The notes under the pieces are model-generated. The model was not told where the DNA came from, did no database searches, and saw nothing but the letters and a program-made list of their open reading frames with translations. Positions 17,716 through 26,692 of a DNA stretch of 64,000 bases are shown piece after piece. Both the position numbers and the translations under genes were made by a program. Source of the stretch: Desmospora profundinema (GTDB lineage: Bacteria > Bacillota > Bacilli > Thermoactinomycetales > DSM-45169); the NCBI RefSeq assembly GCF_031454155.1, contig NZ_JAVDQG010000002.1:434001-498000 (forward strand). Reading direction: 5' to 3'. The first letter of the stretch is position 1. Every line of letters starts with the position of its first letter.

Positions 17716-19305
17716 TTACCCTCCTGTTTCTCCGGAAGGAGGCGGTGAAGGTTGCATGTTCTCCCCGACCCGGGTCGATTTGCCGCCCACCCACTCCGGC
17801 CGTTCCTTTTCCATCCATCTGGGAAAGCGGAAAACCGCATCTTTCTGATCGGCCAGGATGAAGGGCGCAAAGGGGGAGAGGTACGGGACACCAAAGGAAC
17901 GCAATGCCGTCATATGCGCAAACATCGCGATCAGGGACAACATCATACCAAAAAATCCGAAGGAAGCTGCTGTCATCATAAATAAAAACCGAAGCAGTCG
18001 AGCCGAGATTTGGATCGGAATCGAAGGAACGGCGAAACTAGCGATCGCGGTGGCGGAAACGACGATCACCATCACGGGAGAAATCAGCCCCGCCTCCACC
18101 ACCGCCTGTCCCAACACGATCGCCCCCACCACCGACACGGCAGGCCCCACATAACGGGGCATCCGAAGACCCGCCTCCCGTAATATTTCAAAGGTAATTT
18201 CCATAATTAACGCTTCCACCACCGCCGGAAAAGGAACCCCCTCCCGCTGGGCCGCCAAGCTGATTAAGAGTGTGGAGGGAATCATTTCATGATGGAACGT
18301 GGTCAATGCAATATAGATAGAAGGACCCAGGATCGCGATAAAATACGTGCCCAAGCGCAGCATTCGCAAAAAACTGCTGATGTCGAACCGCTGATAGTAA
18401 TCCTCCGCCGTTTGAAAGTATTGAAGGAACGTCGTGGGTAACATCAACACATACGGGGTCCCGTCCACAAAGATCGTCACCCGCCCCTCCAGCAGGTTGG
18501 CGGCCACAGTATCCGGCCGTTCCGTGTTGCCGATGGTCGGAAACGGGGTGTATGAGCGGTCTTCAATCAATTCCTCGATATAGCCGGTCTCCAGGATGCC
18601 GTCGATTTCAATCTGGTTTAACCTAGTCCTTACTTCTTCGACAATTTTCGGATTGGCGATTCCCCGGATATACATGATCGCTACATCCGTCTGGGTCACT
18701 TTTCCGATCCGAATCGTCTCCAGACAGAGGTTGGGGCTTTTGATCCGGCGGCGTACCAATGAGGTATTGGTCCGGATGGACTCGTTGAAGCTGTCCCGCG
18801 GACCCCGGGTGGCTTGGGCGAGGGATTCGGCGATATCCCGGACTTCTCCACCCTCCGTGTTGCAGACGAGGGCTTCGTCCCACCCGTCCAACAGCACCAC
18901 GGTTTTGCCTGACAAGAGGGGGAGGATCACCCCGTTCCAATCTGAGGCCCGAGTCACCTCCGTAGCGGTCAGGACCGATTCCTGAAGCCAGCCCAACGCG
19001 TCCTCTTCCATCCAGTCCGAAAACCGCTTCCCCGGCTCCTCCAGCAAGGGTTGAACAATGTAGTCATTGATCTGGTCCCGGTTCACCAGACCATCCATAT
19101 AGGCAATGGAAACAGCCACCGGATCTTTCTCGCCCCACTTCAACTCCCGTAAAACCAAATCGTCGAAGGCAATCATCTCTTGTTTCACTTTCTCCAGATT
19201 ACGGGGCAGATCATGAGACAGACGGTCTTTTCCTTGAGAACGGGACGACCGCTCGGTTGGTCCACGCTTCTTATTCCTTCGGGGTCGGCGGCGATTATAG
19301 CCCAT
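17716..19305 (-). CDS. gerKA: Spore germination protein GerKA-like (GerAA family)
   Basis: 529 residues. A soluble N-terminal domain of about 300 residues (with SFNESIRTNTSLVRRRIKSPNL, a strong GerA hallmark) is followed by four to five membrane spans and a C-terminal PxxPF region (YLSPFAPF). It is the A subunit of the germinant receptor. The first 30 residues are strongly basic. AAAGGTGG precedes the ATG. First gene of the gerKA-gerKC-gerKB operon; it begins after a terminator that isolates it from 6S RNA and aspS. Confidence 0.95.
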   Translation of the reverse strand: MGYNRRRPRRNKKRGPTERSSRSQGKDRLSHDLPRNLEKVKQEMIAFDDLVLRELKWGEKDPVAVSIAYMDGLVNRDQINDYIVQPLLEEPGKRFSDWMEEDALGWLQESVLTATEVTRASDWNGVILPLLSGKTVVLLDGWDEALVCNTEGGEVRDIAESLAQATRGPRDSFNESIRTNTSLVRRRIKSPNLCLETIRIGKVTQTDVAIMYIRGIANPKIVEEVRTRLNQIEIDGILETGYIEELIEDRSYTPFPTIGNTERPDTVAANLLEGRVTIFVDGTPYVLMLPTTFLQYFQTAEDYYQRFDISSFLRMLRLGTYFIAILGPSIYIALTTFHHEMIPSTLLISLAAQREGVPFPAVVEALIMEITFEILREAGLRMPRYVGPAVSVVGAIVLGQAVVEAGLISPVMVIVVSATAIASFAVPSIPIQISARLLRFLFMMTAASFGFFGMMLSLIAMFAHMTALRSFGVPYLSPFAPFILADQKDAVFRFPRWMEKERPEWVGGKSTRVGENMQPSPPPSGETGG

Positions 19306-19395
19306 GGGTATCCACCTTTGCGCTTACACTTCTATCACTATATTTACCAGCTTGATTCAAAGCTGTCGTTCGTATACATATCGGTATGAACCCAC

Positions 19396-19434
19396 CAAAA
19401 AACCCCTCTGACCATTCCCGGGTCAGAGGGGTTT
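19396..19434 (-). terminator. Terminator between 6S RNA and gerKA
   Basis: AACCCCTCTGACC and GGTCAGAGGGGTT pair over 13 bp with a small loop; on the minus strand six T follow. It ends read-through from aspS or 6S RNA before the germination operon. Confidence 0.9.
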
Positions 19435-19459
19435 GCTTTTAATTGTGAAATAATCCGTA

Positions 19460-19655
19460 AAAAAACAAAAAGAAGGAGCCCCATTATGCCGTGTCACCTG
19501 AGTTTTGAACCTGCTCTCGGCAGGTGGGTGCCCTGCACCGATGTTAACGAGTCCCTTTTGGGCATTCGCGCTCACCGTTGACTTCGGGCTCCCGATGGTA
19601 AGGTGTTGGCTCAAAACTGTCGGCCACCCACGAACATCTCAGGGCTCTCTTTTGT
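19460..19655 (-). ncRNA. ssrS: 6S RNA
   Basis: On the minus strand GAGAGCCC near 19650 pairs with GGGGCTC near 19475, closing a long rod with a central bubble. The internal segments CAGTTTTGAGCCAACACC, GGGAGCCCGAA, GCACCCACCTGC and GCAGGTTCAAAACTCAGG match Firmicute 6S RNA signatures. A T-rich run (19460-19472) follows. 6S RNA mimics an open promoter and sequesters sigma-A RNA polymerase. In Bacillus subtilis bsrA also lies next to aspS, which supports the call. Ends are approximate. Confidence 0.9.
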
Positions 19656-19661
19656 GTTTTT

Positions 19662-19691
19662 ATGTTACCACATGGAATGTTCCCTTATCAA
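19662..19691 (-). promoter_or_regulatory. Probable 6S RNA promoter
   Basis: On the minus strand TTGATA (19686-19691) and TAACAT (19662-19667) are 18 bp apart. A start 6-8 bases on gives a 5' end right at the closing helix of 6S RNA. It lies in the gap after the aspS stop. Confidence 0.55.
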
Positions 19692-19723
19692 CCCAAAATA
19701 CCTGGGAAGAGGGTCCCTTTTTC

Positions 19724-21508
19724 TCATTTTTCCGACGAAGATTTCTTCCGCCGCGAAATATGGAGCTCTTCCAACTGACGATCATCCACTGGGGACGGAG
19801 CTTGGGTCATTAAGCAGCTGGCGCTGGCTGTTTTGGGAAACGCGATTGTTTCACGCAGATTGGAACGACCCGCCAACAGCATCACGATGCGGTCCAAGCC
19901 AAAGGCAATCCCGCCGTGGGGAGGAGCCCCGTATTCAAACGCCTCCATGAGAAAGCCGAACTGTTCCCGGGCTTCCTCCATTGAGAAGCCCAGAGCTGCA
20001 AACATCGCTTCCTGCACCTCGCGACGGTGGATGCGCTGGCTTCCTCCACCGATTTCAAACCCGTTCAGCACCATATCGTACGCCTTGGCCCGCACGCTGC
20101 CGGGATCCGTTTTCAACAGTGGTATATCCTCTTCCCTGGGACTGGTGAAAGGATGGTGTTCCGCATACCAGCGCCCCTCTTCCTCATCGTAAGAAAGGAG
20201 CGGAAAGTCCGTTATCCAGACAAAGCGGTAGGCCCCTTCCGGAATCCAATCCAACGCCTTCGCCAGGCGAACACGCAATTCACCTAATACTTCCGCCGTC
20301 ACCTTGGGCTTGTCCGCCATGAAAAACAAGAGGTCACCCGGTTCGGCTTGCATCGCCTCCGCCACTTGGTTCCACTCTTCTTTGGACAAAAATTTGGCTA
20401 CCGGTCCTTTGGGCCCCTCTTCCTTCAGAGCCGCCCATGCCAGCCCTTTGGCACCCAATTCTTGGGCAACGGAGCCCCACTGGTCAATCTCTTTACGGCT
20501 CCACCCGGCTTGTCCTTTCACATTGATCGCTTTTACCACACCGCCGGCGGCGATGGTGGAGGCGAACACCTTAAAGGACGTGTTCGCTAAGATCCCGGAC
20601 AGATCCACCAACTCCATGCCAAACCGCAAATCCGGCCGGTCGGAGCCAAACCGTTCCATCGCTTCTTGATAGGTGAGGCAGGGGAACGGACGCGGCACTT
20701 CCACCTGAATCGTCTCACGAAAGATGGCGGCCACCAGCTCTTCCATCATGGATTGGAATCGTTCGGAATTGAAAAAGGAAGCCTCAATATCAATCTGGGT
20801 AAATTCCGGCTGCCGGTCCGCTCTTAAATCTTCGTCCCGGAAACAACGCACAATCTGAAAGTAACGTTCCATTCCCGCCACCATCAGCAGTTGCTTAAAA
20901 ATCTGCGGCGATTGGGGAAGGGCGTAAAATCGTCCGTCGTGCACCCGGCTCGGCACCAGGTAGTCCCGTGCCCCTTCCGGAGTGCTTTTGGTCAGCATCG
21001 GTGTTTCCACTTCGATAAAATCATGTTCCGACAGGAAGCGGCGGGTGGCCTGCATCGCCCGATGCCGCAATATGAGGGTTTGCTGCATGATCGGGCGGCG
21101 CAGATCCAGGTACCGGTATTTGAGCCGGACCTGCTCCTCTACGTCCACTTCGTCTTCAACAGCAAACGGCGGGGTTTTGGAGGGGTTGAGAATGATCACC
21201 TCTTGTGCCCGCACCTCGATCTCCCCGGTTTTCATCTTGGGATTGACCGTATCCTTGGACCGGGAAACCACTTCTCCCCGCACGGCCAGGACGTATTGAC
21301 CCCGGGCTTGATCCGCCACCCGAGCGGCCTTGTCAGAAAATTCCGGATTACACACCACCTGCACCGTTCCGGAACGGTCACGCAGGTTTAAAAAGATCAG
21401 CCCTCCCAAATCCCTCCGCTTTTGTACCCAACCATTCAGGACCACTTCCCGCCCTACCTCGGCAGTGGTCAATTCCCCGCAAGCATGGGTCCGATCCATC
21501 GATTCCAA
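19724..21508 (-). CDS. aspS: Aspartate--tRNA ligase
   Basis: 594-residue bacterial-type AspRS: an N-terminal OB anticodon-binding domain ([18 protein letters not shown]), a class II core with motif 2 ([14 protein letters not shown]), the GAD insertion (about residues 290-410) and motif 3 ([12 protein letters not shown]). The TTG at 21508 is chosen because GGAGGG lies 7 nt upstream; the ATG at 21499 is 16 nt from that site. It lies 14 bp after hisS, so both depend on the histidine T-box. The C-terminal tail is Lys/Ser-rich. Confidence 0.96.
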   Translation of the reverse strand: MESMDRTHACGELTTAEVGREVVLNGWVQKRRDLGGLIFLNLRDRSGTVQVVCNPEFSDKAARVADQARGQYVLAVRGEVVSRSKDTVNPKMKTGEIEVRAQEVIILNPSKTPPFAVEDEVDVEEQVRLKYRYLDLRRPIMQQTLILRHRAMQATRRFLSEHDFIEVETPMLTKSTPEGARDYLVPSRVHDGRFYALPQSPQIFKQLLMVAGMERYFQIVRCFRDEDLRADRQPEFTQIDIEASFFNSERFQSMMEELVAAIFRETIQVEVPRPFPCLTYQEAMERFGSDRPDLRFGMELVDLSGILANTSFKVFASTIAAGGVVKAINVKGQAGWSRKEIDQWGSVAQELGAKGLAWAALKEEGPKGPVAKFLSKEEWNQVAEAMQAEPGDLLFFMADKPKVTAEVLGELRVRLAKALDWIPEGAYRFVWITDFPLLSYDEEEGRWYAEHHPFTSPREEDIPLLKTDPGSVRAKAYDMVLNGFEIGGGSQRIHRREVQEAMFAALGFSMEEAREQFGFLMEAFEYGAPPHGGIAFGLDRIVMLLAGRSNLRETIAFPKTASASCLMTQAPSPVDDRQLEELHISRRKKSSSEK

Positions 21509-21522
21509 TCTGGTTCCCTCCT

Positions 21523-22785
21523 TCATCCGTGATTCCGTTTATCGCGCACATATTCTACCAGTTTATCTAGCTGGATCGTTTCCTGATTCCCTGTAGCCAA
21601 CTCCTTGACGACAATCTGATTGTTCAAAAGCTCTTCTTCGCCCAGGATGGCCACCAAGCGGGCATTCATCCGGTCTGCCGCTTTCATCTGCGCTTTCATT
21701 TTCCGCCCTTGAACATCACGTTCCGCTGAGCAGTCCCCCTGACGCAGCTCCTGCAGCAGGGAAAGCGACCGTTTTTGCGCCTCGTCACCCAGGGTGACGA
21801 GGAAGCAATCCACTTCGTTGGAGAGCGGCAGTTCCACCCCTTGGTGTTCCAAGGCGAGCATCACCCGTTCCAAGCCGAGCCCAAATCCGATCCCCGGCAT
21901 ATCCGGTCCCCCCACCTCCTGGACGAGACCGTTGTAACGACCGCCGCCACCGATGGATCCGGACACTCCGTCCACGATATATTCAAACGCGGTTTGCGTG
22001 TAATAATCCAGTCCGCGGACCAAGCGGGTGTTGAGGACATAGGGGACCCGGAGCGCGTCCAGCCCCTCTTTGACCGCTTCAAAGTGGGGGGAACAATCCT
22101 CACAGAGATGGTCCACCATCCGTGGGGCCTGCTCCGTGATCGCCTGACAGGTTTCATTTTTACAATCCAGGATTCGCATGGGATTGCGGTCCAAGCGGGA
22201 CTGGCAATCCTTGCACAGTTCCTCTCGACGAGGCGAAAGGAACGCAACCAGCTGTTCCCGGTGCACCGGACGGCAATCCGGGCAACCGACGCTGTTCAGC
22301 TCCACCCGGATCCCTTTCAGACCCAGCGAGCGGTAAAACTGATAGCCGAGGTCGATCACTTCCGCATCCAGCAAAGGCTCCTTTGTTCCGAATACTTCCA
22401 CGCCAAACTGGTGAAATTGCCGTTGTCGGCCCGCCTGGGGCCGTTCGTACCGATACATGGGACCGATATAATACCATTTGGTGGGCTGGGGATCGCCATA
22501 CACCTTTTTTTCCACAAAGGAGCGGACCACACCGGCCGTCCCTTCCGGACGAAGCGTCAAGCTTCGGCCTCCCCGGTCTTCAAAGGTGTACATCTCTTTT
22601 TCGACGATGTCCGTGGTCTCCCCCACACCGCGTCGAAACAGTTCCGTCTGTTCAAACAACGGCGTCCGCACCTCGAAAAAATGGTAGCGTCGACACCATT
22701 CCCGTGCTTTTTCCTCGACAAACTGCCACTTCTCCACTTCGCCGGGCATTAAATCGACGGTGCCTCGTGGTACGCGAAAGTTCAT
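21523..22785 (-). CDS. hisS: Histidine--tRNA ligase
   Basis: 420-residue class II synthetase. Motif 2 is [19 protein letters not shown], the histidine-specific signature [14 protein letters not shown] is present, and motif 3 is [11 protein letters not shown]; a C-terminal anticodon domain follows. The ATG at 22785 follows AGGAGG at 8 nt; in-frame codons further upstream lie in the T-box terminator. An internal cluster CPDC...CKDC...C is visible around residues 180-230. First gene of hisS-aspS. Confidence 0.96.
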   Translation of the reverse strand: MNFRVPRGTVDLMPGEVEKWQFVEEKAREWCRRYHFFEVRTPLFEQTELFRRGVGETTDIVEKEMYTFEDRGGRSLTLRPEGTAGVVRSFVEKKVYGDPQPTKWYYIGPMYRYERPQAGRQRQFHQFGVEVFGTKEPLLDAEVIDLGYQFYRSLGLKGIRVELNSVGCPDCRPVHREQLVAFLSPRREELCKDCQSRLDRNPMRILDCKNETCQAITEQAPRMVDHLCEDCSPHFEAVKEGLDALRVPYVLNTRLVRGLDYYTQTAFEYIVDGVSGSIGGGGRYNGLVQEVGGPDMPGIGFGLGLERVMLALEHQGVELPLSNEVDCFLVTLGDEAQKRSLSLLQELRQGDCSAERDVQGRKMKAQMKAADRMNARLVAILGEEELLNNQIVVKELATGNQETIQLDKLVEYVRDKRNHG

Positions 22786-22818
22786 CCCGATCGCCTCCTT
22801 TTCATGGTCTTCATCCAT

Positions 22819-23085
22819 TAAAAAATCTCCCGCCACTGACCGTATTGTCAGGGACGAGAGATTGGTTCCCGTGGTGCCACCCTTGTTGAAGACGCACATG
22901 CGTCTCCCGCTTTTCAGGCCGGGTATCGTCCGGCGGACGTCCGAATCTACTGTCCCGCCTTGAGCGGGGGTTCGGTCCGGAACCTCCGGGTGTCCTTCGC
23001 CGTGCCGTCGGCATAAAGGCGCTTGCAGCCAGTGACGCCTTCTCTCTGGGTTGCCCGTATCACGGTTACTCTCCCATCATCGGTG
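22819..23085 (-). promoter_or_regulatory. T-box leader of hisS-aspS, specifier CAC (His)
   Basis: The minus strand shows the T-box AAGGGTGGCACCACGGG at 22868-22884 and a terminator with stem ATCTC...GAGAT and a T-run (22819-22862). Stem I carries GAGAGTA on its 5' arm and AGAGAG distally. The specifier loop's 3' side reads GAAGGACACCC, placing CAC at 22990-22992. Uncharged tRNA-His would switch on hisS and, by read-through, aspS. The 5' end is approximate. Confidence 0.93.
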
Positions 23086-23263
23086 TATCGAATCCTCAAT
23101 TTTTGAGACTCCAGTTAAAAGATGCGGTTCGTTGCCCCTATAGGGACTACAATTGAAAGATCATGTCGTTGATACAGAAGTCTACGGGATTGGAGGAGAA
23201 AAGTCAAGGGCTCGTCTCTGAAAAAAACACACCCATTTTCCTTTGATTGTTGTGCAACAGAGG

Positions 23264-23293
23264 TTGCTATTGCATAAACTGTTATAGTATAAT
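23264..23293 (+). promoter_or_regulatory. Sigma-A-type promoter for the 44-residue gene
   Basis: TTGCTA (23264-23269) and a perfect TATAAT (23288-23293) are 18 bp apart. The small palindrome GTTGTGCAAC lies just upstream of the -35 and could be a regulator site. The next gene starts 28 bp downstream. Confidence 0.65.
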
Positions 23294-23321
23294 GAGTCCA
23301 ACCTGATTTGGAGGCGATCCC

Positions 23322-23456
23322 ATGCATACCAAACCCGCCCAATATGAAGTGTGTCACGTGTGCGGATCCAAGATTGAAGAAAACCAGGAAGCCGTGTTAA
23401 ACGAATGCTGTTCCAATCAATGGATTAAACAACAGATTGATAATAGTTATCTATAA
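23322..23456 (+). CDS. Cysteine-rich 44-residue protein
   Basis: A short frame with four Cys arranged as CHVC at residues 11-14 and an adjacent CC pair near residue 30, plus several His/Gln; it could bind one zinc. Support is good for its size: TTGGAGGCG upstream of the ATG and a near-consensus promoter. It is reminiscent in shape of small zinc-binding anti-sigma proteins, but I see no real match to Gin. Function unknown. Confidence 0.65.
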   Translation: MHTKPAQYEVCHVCGSKIEENQEAVLNECCSNQWIKQQIDNSYL

Positions 23457-23535
23457 TACAGCGCTCCTCTCTTTTTTCGAATATTTGCACCCATTCCCAT
23501 TTTCCGCTCCCTTGTTGGGGCTTATTTTTTTGCCC

Positions 23536-24282
23536 TTATTTCACGACAAGAGTATAGGGTTGTTTAACCAGCAGTTCTTCACGGGTGGAGGAAACAATTT
23601 GACTGCAGCTTTCCACCTCTTTTACACATCGATAGTAGCGTAGATAGGACCACCACCCACGAGCGGGAAACGCACCTTTTACTTCTTCCAGCCATGCCTG
23701 GCAAGCCCGGGTCACCGTCTCCGCCTTTCGCCGGTGGGTTTCCAGGATGTCGCAAACCCGACGATGCCCTTGGAGTAACCGCCGGCAATCCTTCTCACTT
23801 GCTTCTTCCCCTGCCAAACCGTTATAGATCTCTTCCTGTTCCCGAATAATCTCGCCCACCATTTCCGTCGGGTCCTGATCCGCCAACGCCTGCGACTGCT
23901 TCACCAGAGATGACAACGTCTCTTTTTGAGCGGTGGTTAGCCGATCCCCCCACTTTCCCAATGCTTTCAACGCACGGGCGATATCTTCCCATTCCCCCAC
24001 CACAGCGGTTTCGTCCAAATCGATATGGCCAAACAGGAAATCTCCCCACCCTTGCAATTCCATCGCCCGTTCAAACACTTGATGACGGATGGTGTCCGGG
24101 ATCGTTGTTCGCGATTCGTGATCCACCCGTGCTTGGTCCGTATCCGGTTCGACTGTTATATAATACGTCTCCCCTTTGTAAGGAACCCCGAAGGAAGGAG
24201 TCATAAAACCGTACTTCCCGTTCTCCCTCCCAATCCGTTCCACCAACCAATCCGGCCCGAAATCCTCCACCGGTCCACTCAT
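23536..24282 (-). CDS. Hypothetical cytoplasmic protein
   Basis: 248 residues, acidic and mostly helical, with a likely coiled-coil stretch in the second half (about residues 110-210) containing REQEEIYNGLAGEEASEKDC. No signal peptide, membrane span or known motif. GGAAGGGTG precedes the ATG. It stands alone between the plus-strand Cys-rich gene and a repeat-filled gap. Not recognised; codon use resembles neighbours, so it is likely a real lineage-specific gene. Confidence 0.7.
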   Translation of the reverse strand: MSGPVEDFGPDWLVERIGRENGKYGFMTPSFGVPYKGETYYITVEPDTDQARVDHESRTTIPDTIRHQVFERAMELQGWGDFLFGHIDLDETAVVGEWEDIARALKALGKWGDRLTTAQKETLSSLVKQSQALADQDPTEMVGEIIREQEEIYNGLAGEEASEKDCRRLLQGHRRVCDILETHRRKAETVTRACQAWLEEVKGAFPARGWWSYLRYYRCVKEVESCSQIVSSTREELLVKQPYTLVVK

Positions 24283-24521
24283 CGGATCTCACCCTTCCTT
24301 ACATGTTTTCCCCTCCATTGTTCGACAAAATCGATGCCTTGTCCATTCCGTCTCGCAAAAGAAAAAAGACCCTCAGGGGATCCGATATCCGTCGTCCCTT
24401 TTTCCCTCTCACCGATCCGGGATCATCTGCACCCTCTCCTCCGAACAAAACCAGCGACCATATGGAAAATGAAAAAGCCGCTGACCGTTGTATCCTGCGA
24501 GACTCCGCTGGTTAGTGGGTC
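24283..24521. other. Intergenic stretch, no feature seen
   Basis: About 240 bases between a minus-strand start and the dispersed element. No ribosome site with a plausible frame, no terminator and no repeat of the family is visible. Promoter elements for the minus-strand gene probably lie here but are not clear. Confidence 0.5.
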
Positions 24522-24676
24522 AAAGCAAGACTAAGGAACAAAGTGACTGCAGCGAGACTTGTGCTTTAGGGCCTGTCTGGTAATTCAACTTTCCGCAAAA
24601 ATAAGGGAGGGGCGGTGTGGCTGGCGGAGAGCCTTTGCGCTTTTTGCAACGAAACGAAGACAGCCACACCGCCCCG
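24522..24676 (+). repeat. MITE-like dispersed element (copy D) with separate core
   Basis: Bases 24522-24566 are a version of the core (AGCAAGAC, GTGACT, GCGAGACTTGTGCT). At 24568 the terminal sequence AGGGCCTGTCTGGTAATTCA begins, as in copy A. Inside, GGGGCGGTGTGGCTG and CAGCCACACCGCCCC pair perfectly over 15 bp. The second inverted terminus is missing, so this copy is truncated or rearranged. Confidence 0.75.
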
Positions 24677-24711
24677 GGGTCCCATATAGGAAGGTTATCA
24701 GCAGCCTCAGA

Positions 24712-24750
24712 CCCCTCTGAGATCCGAGAATGAAGGATACATCAGAGGGG
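24712..24750. repeat. Inverted repeat upstream of the 111-residue gene
   Basis: CCCCTCTGA and TCAGAGGGG are a perfect 9-bp inverted repeat 21 bases apart, ending 63 bp before the next start codon. No T-run follows, so a terminator is unlikely; an operator or mRNA leader hairpin is possible. Confidence 0.5.
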
Positions 24751-24813
24751 CCACTTTCGTCCATTCTAACCAGTAAATAAACGAACGTTCCAACAGAGGA
24801 AAGGAGATTCGCA

Positions 24814-25149
24814 ATGACTACCTCATTACAATCGTTTTTTGTCCGGGTGGGAGAAGATATGATGGATGTTCGGTTTCATCAATCCCTCACAGACGATGAG
24901 CGTCCCATGGTTCAAACAAACACCTATGACGGCCCCTCCTATCGACAAGCACTGGGGATGAAATCGATCTTGCTGAAAGGGGTGGACTATGAAACACTCG
25001 ACCAGCTCCAACCCTGGGTGGGCAATAAAAAGGTCGGATTCAAAGCGGTTACCGAGCATGGGGAAACCATCATGGGGGAGGGAACGATCCAACAGATCTC
25101 ACCGGACCTCTCCTTCTTCATCGAAGAAATCGACCACCTGGAAGCCTGA
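24814..25149 (+). CDS. Hypothetical 111-residue protein
   Basis: A small acidic soluble protein, probably alternating strands and helices, with no Cys and no membrane segment. The ATG follows GAGGAAAGGAG, an excellent ribosome site. It is a single-gene unit with a hairpin and a dispersed repeat upstream. No family recognised; the well-formed start and codon use support a real gene. Confidence 0.72.
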   Translation: MTTSLQSFFVRVGEDMMDVRFHQSLTDDERPMVQTNTYDGPSYRQALGMKSILLKGVDYETLDQLQPWVGNKKVGFKAVTEHGETIMGEGTIQQISPDLSFFIEEIDHLEA

Positions 25150-25686
25150 TGGTGAACCGACGAATCGGCCGGGTTCCGCCTGAGCAGGAGAGGATCCATC
25201 TCCCTTGCGGTGCACGATGCTGATGAACCAGCCTTTTCCGCGGTGGCCACAACGTTTTTTGCTTATTTCATCCCTTTCGCCTCGGCGAGACAACCATGCG
25301 GGATAGAAATAGGAAGCCGCTAAAGCAGTCGGACAAATCCTTTTCCCGCACCGGTTTTTACCTATACGCCCTTAAACCAAGAAACATCGGGAACATGGAT
25401 GATAATCGTGTCCTGTTTATCTTTGAGAGACAATCCCTCATGGCCCTCCTGCGATCTAAATAAATCCCTTCCCACTTTATATACTTCATAAAAAATATAT
25501 CAAGATACGGTAAAGGATCCACGTGGATCCGTCGTGATACGGACAAGGGATTCCCATGTATATACTTCAATAAATCCCATTCAGCATGACAGGGTTCCAT
25601 TATTGTAATTTTTCAATATGTTTAAAAACAACTTCACAAATCGTCACTATAATAGAACCCGAACCCAACACAAAGGAGTGTGCCTC
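25150..25686. other. Intergenic region with 16-bp palindrome and a -10 box
   Basis: No convincing gene in 537 bases. An 80-codon minus-strand frame here lacks a ribosome site. The perfect palindrome GGATCCACGTGGATCC lies at 25515-25530. TATAAT at 25648-25653 probably serves the downstream glpQ-like gene, with a poor -35. TTTAAAA, TTCACAA and TCACTAT recur at 10-12 bp steps just before it, loosely like a Pho box. Confidence 0.5.
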
Positions 25687-26520
25687 ATGCCAGGGATCCA
25701 AAAGCTGTTCGCAGGGGTGATGGGAGTCCTCTTATTCGGTGGAATTCTGATTCCCCACGGATCTGAGGTGGATGCGGCAAACCGGCCCTCCCCCTTTTTA
25801 AACATCGCCCACCGGGGAGCATCCGGCCATGCGCCGGAAAATACCTTTGCCGCCTTTGACAAGGCCGTGAAAATGAAAGCCGACTTCTTTGAACTGGATG
25901 TCCAACGCAGCAAAGACGGCCACCTTGTCGTCATCCATGACATCACGGTAGATCGGACCACGAACGGGACGGGACGCATCGCTGACCTCACCCTGAAAGA
26001 ACTGAAACGGCTGGATGCAGGCAGCTGGTTTGGCAGCGCCTTTGCCGGAGAACGGATCCCCACCCTGAAAGAAGTATTGGATCGATATGGCGGTAAAGGC
26101 ATCGGTATTCTAATCGAATTGAAAAACCCGGAACGCTATCCGGGGATGGAAGCGGAAGTGGCCTTGCTGCTGGCGCAAAAAAATCTGGACAAACGGACCA
26201 GCAAAATCATTGTTCAATCGTTTAATCACGATGTGATGAAAAATTACCACCGCTTGCAACCGACAGTCCCAGCCGGGGTCTTGGTGCGATATACCCCCGA
26301 GGGAATTTCCGATGAAGCACTGCGGGAGTTTTCCGCCTACGCCGACTATGTTAATCCCAACCTTCGCTTAGTCAATCACGACTTAGTACAACGGGTCCAT
26401 CAAAACGGCATGAGGATCACCCCTTACACCATCAAAACAAAAAATGAAGCCCAACGGATGATTGCAGCCGGCGTCGATGGCATCATCACGGACTATCCCG
26501 AACTGGTTACTCTACGGTAA
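25687..26520 (+). CDS. glpQ: Secreted glycerophosphodiester phosphodiesterase (GlpQ-like)
   Basis: 277 residues. An N-terminal signal peptide ends near VDAA (about residue 30). The GDPD core shows IAHRGASGHAPENTFAAF (catalytic His-Arg and metal Glu), ELDVQRSKDGHLVVIHD (Glu/Asp and second His) and DRTTNGTG. Such enzymes hydrolyse glycerophosphodiesters, including teichoic-acid units in Bacillus, outside the membrane. The ATG at 25687 follows AAAGGAG. Direct hexamer-like repeats upstream hint at phosphate control, unproven. Ends at a strong terminator. Confidence 0.9.
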   Translation: MPGIQKLFAGVMGVLLFGGILIPHGSEVDAANRPSPFLNIAHRGASGHAPENTFAAFDKAVKMKADFFELDVQRSKDGHLVVIHDITVDRTTNGTGRIADLTLKELKRLDAGSWFGSAFAGERIPTLKEVLDRYGGKGIGILIELKNPERYPGMEAEVALLLAQKNLDKRTSKIIVQSFNHDVMKNYHRLQPTVPAGVLVRYTPEGISDEALREFSAYADYVNPNLRLVNHDLVQRVHQNGMRITPYTIKTKNEAQRMIAAGVDGIITDYPELVTLR

Positions 26521-26559
26521 AAATCGCTTCTCAAGCCCAAACCGTAAAGGAGTGAATCA

Positions 26560-26590
26560 AAAAAATCCCGGTGAATACCGGGATTTTTTT
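26560..26590 (+). terminator. Terminator after glpQ-like gene
   Basis: AATCCCGGT and ACCGGGATT form a 9-bp stem followed by seven T, 40 bp after the stop codon; an A-run on the other side makes it nearly symmetrical. Confidence 0.9.
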
Positions 26591-26645
26591 GCTGTAAAGC
26601 CAAAGGAAAGCGAAATCAAATGACGGGCGATACTTTTATCCACAC

Positions 26646-26690
26646 AAAAAACCCACCGTGCCCACAAAAGTGGGACGCGTGGGTTTTTCT
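26646..26690 (-). terminator. Terminator of the antiporter gene
   Basis: AAAACCCAC...GTGGGTTTT arms enclose a second small stem CCCAC/GTGGG. On the minus strand T-runs follow, directly after the antiporter stop codon. It faces the glpQ terminator across a short gap. Confidence 0.8.
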
Positions 26691-26692
26691 AT

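Noticed and set aside
19306-19395. Sigma-G promoter for gerKA
   Set aside because: A forespore promoter is expected, but no pair of boxes matched well enough in spacing to report.
21775-22752. 325-codon plus-strand frame across hisS
   Set aside because: Shadow of hisS in a GC-rich gene; no start support or recognisable product.
24520-24680. Insertion sequence or transposase relic
   Set aside because: Terminal repeats exist, but no frame with a DDE or tyrosine-recombinase motif is present in or near any copy.
25358-25600. 80-codon minus-strand frame before the glpQ-like gene
   Set aside because: No ribosome site, no motif; only an open frame in a gap.
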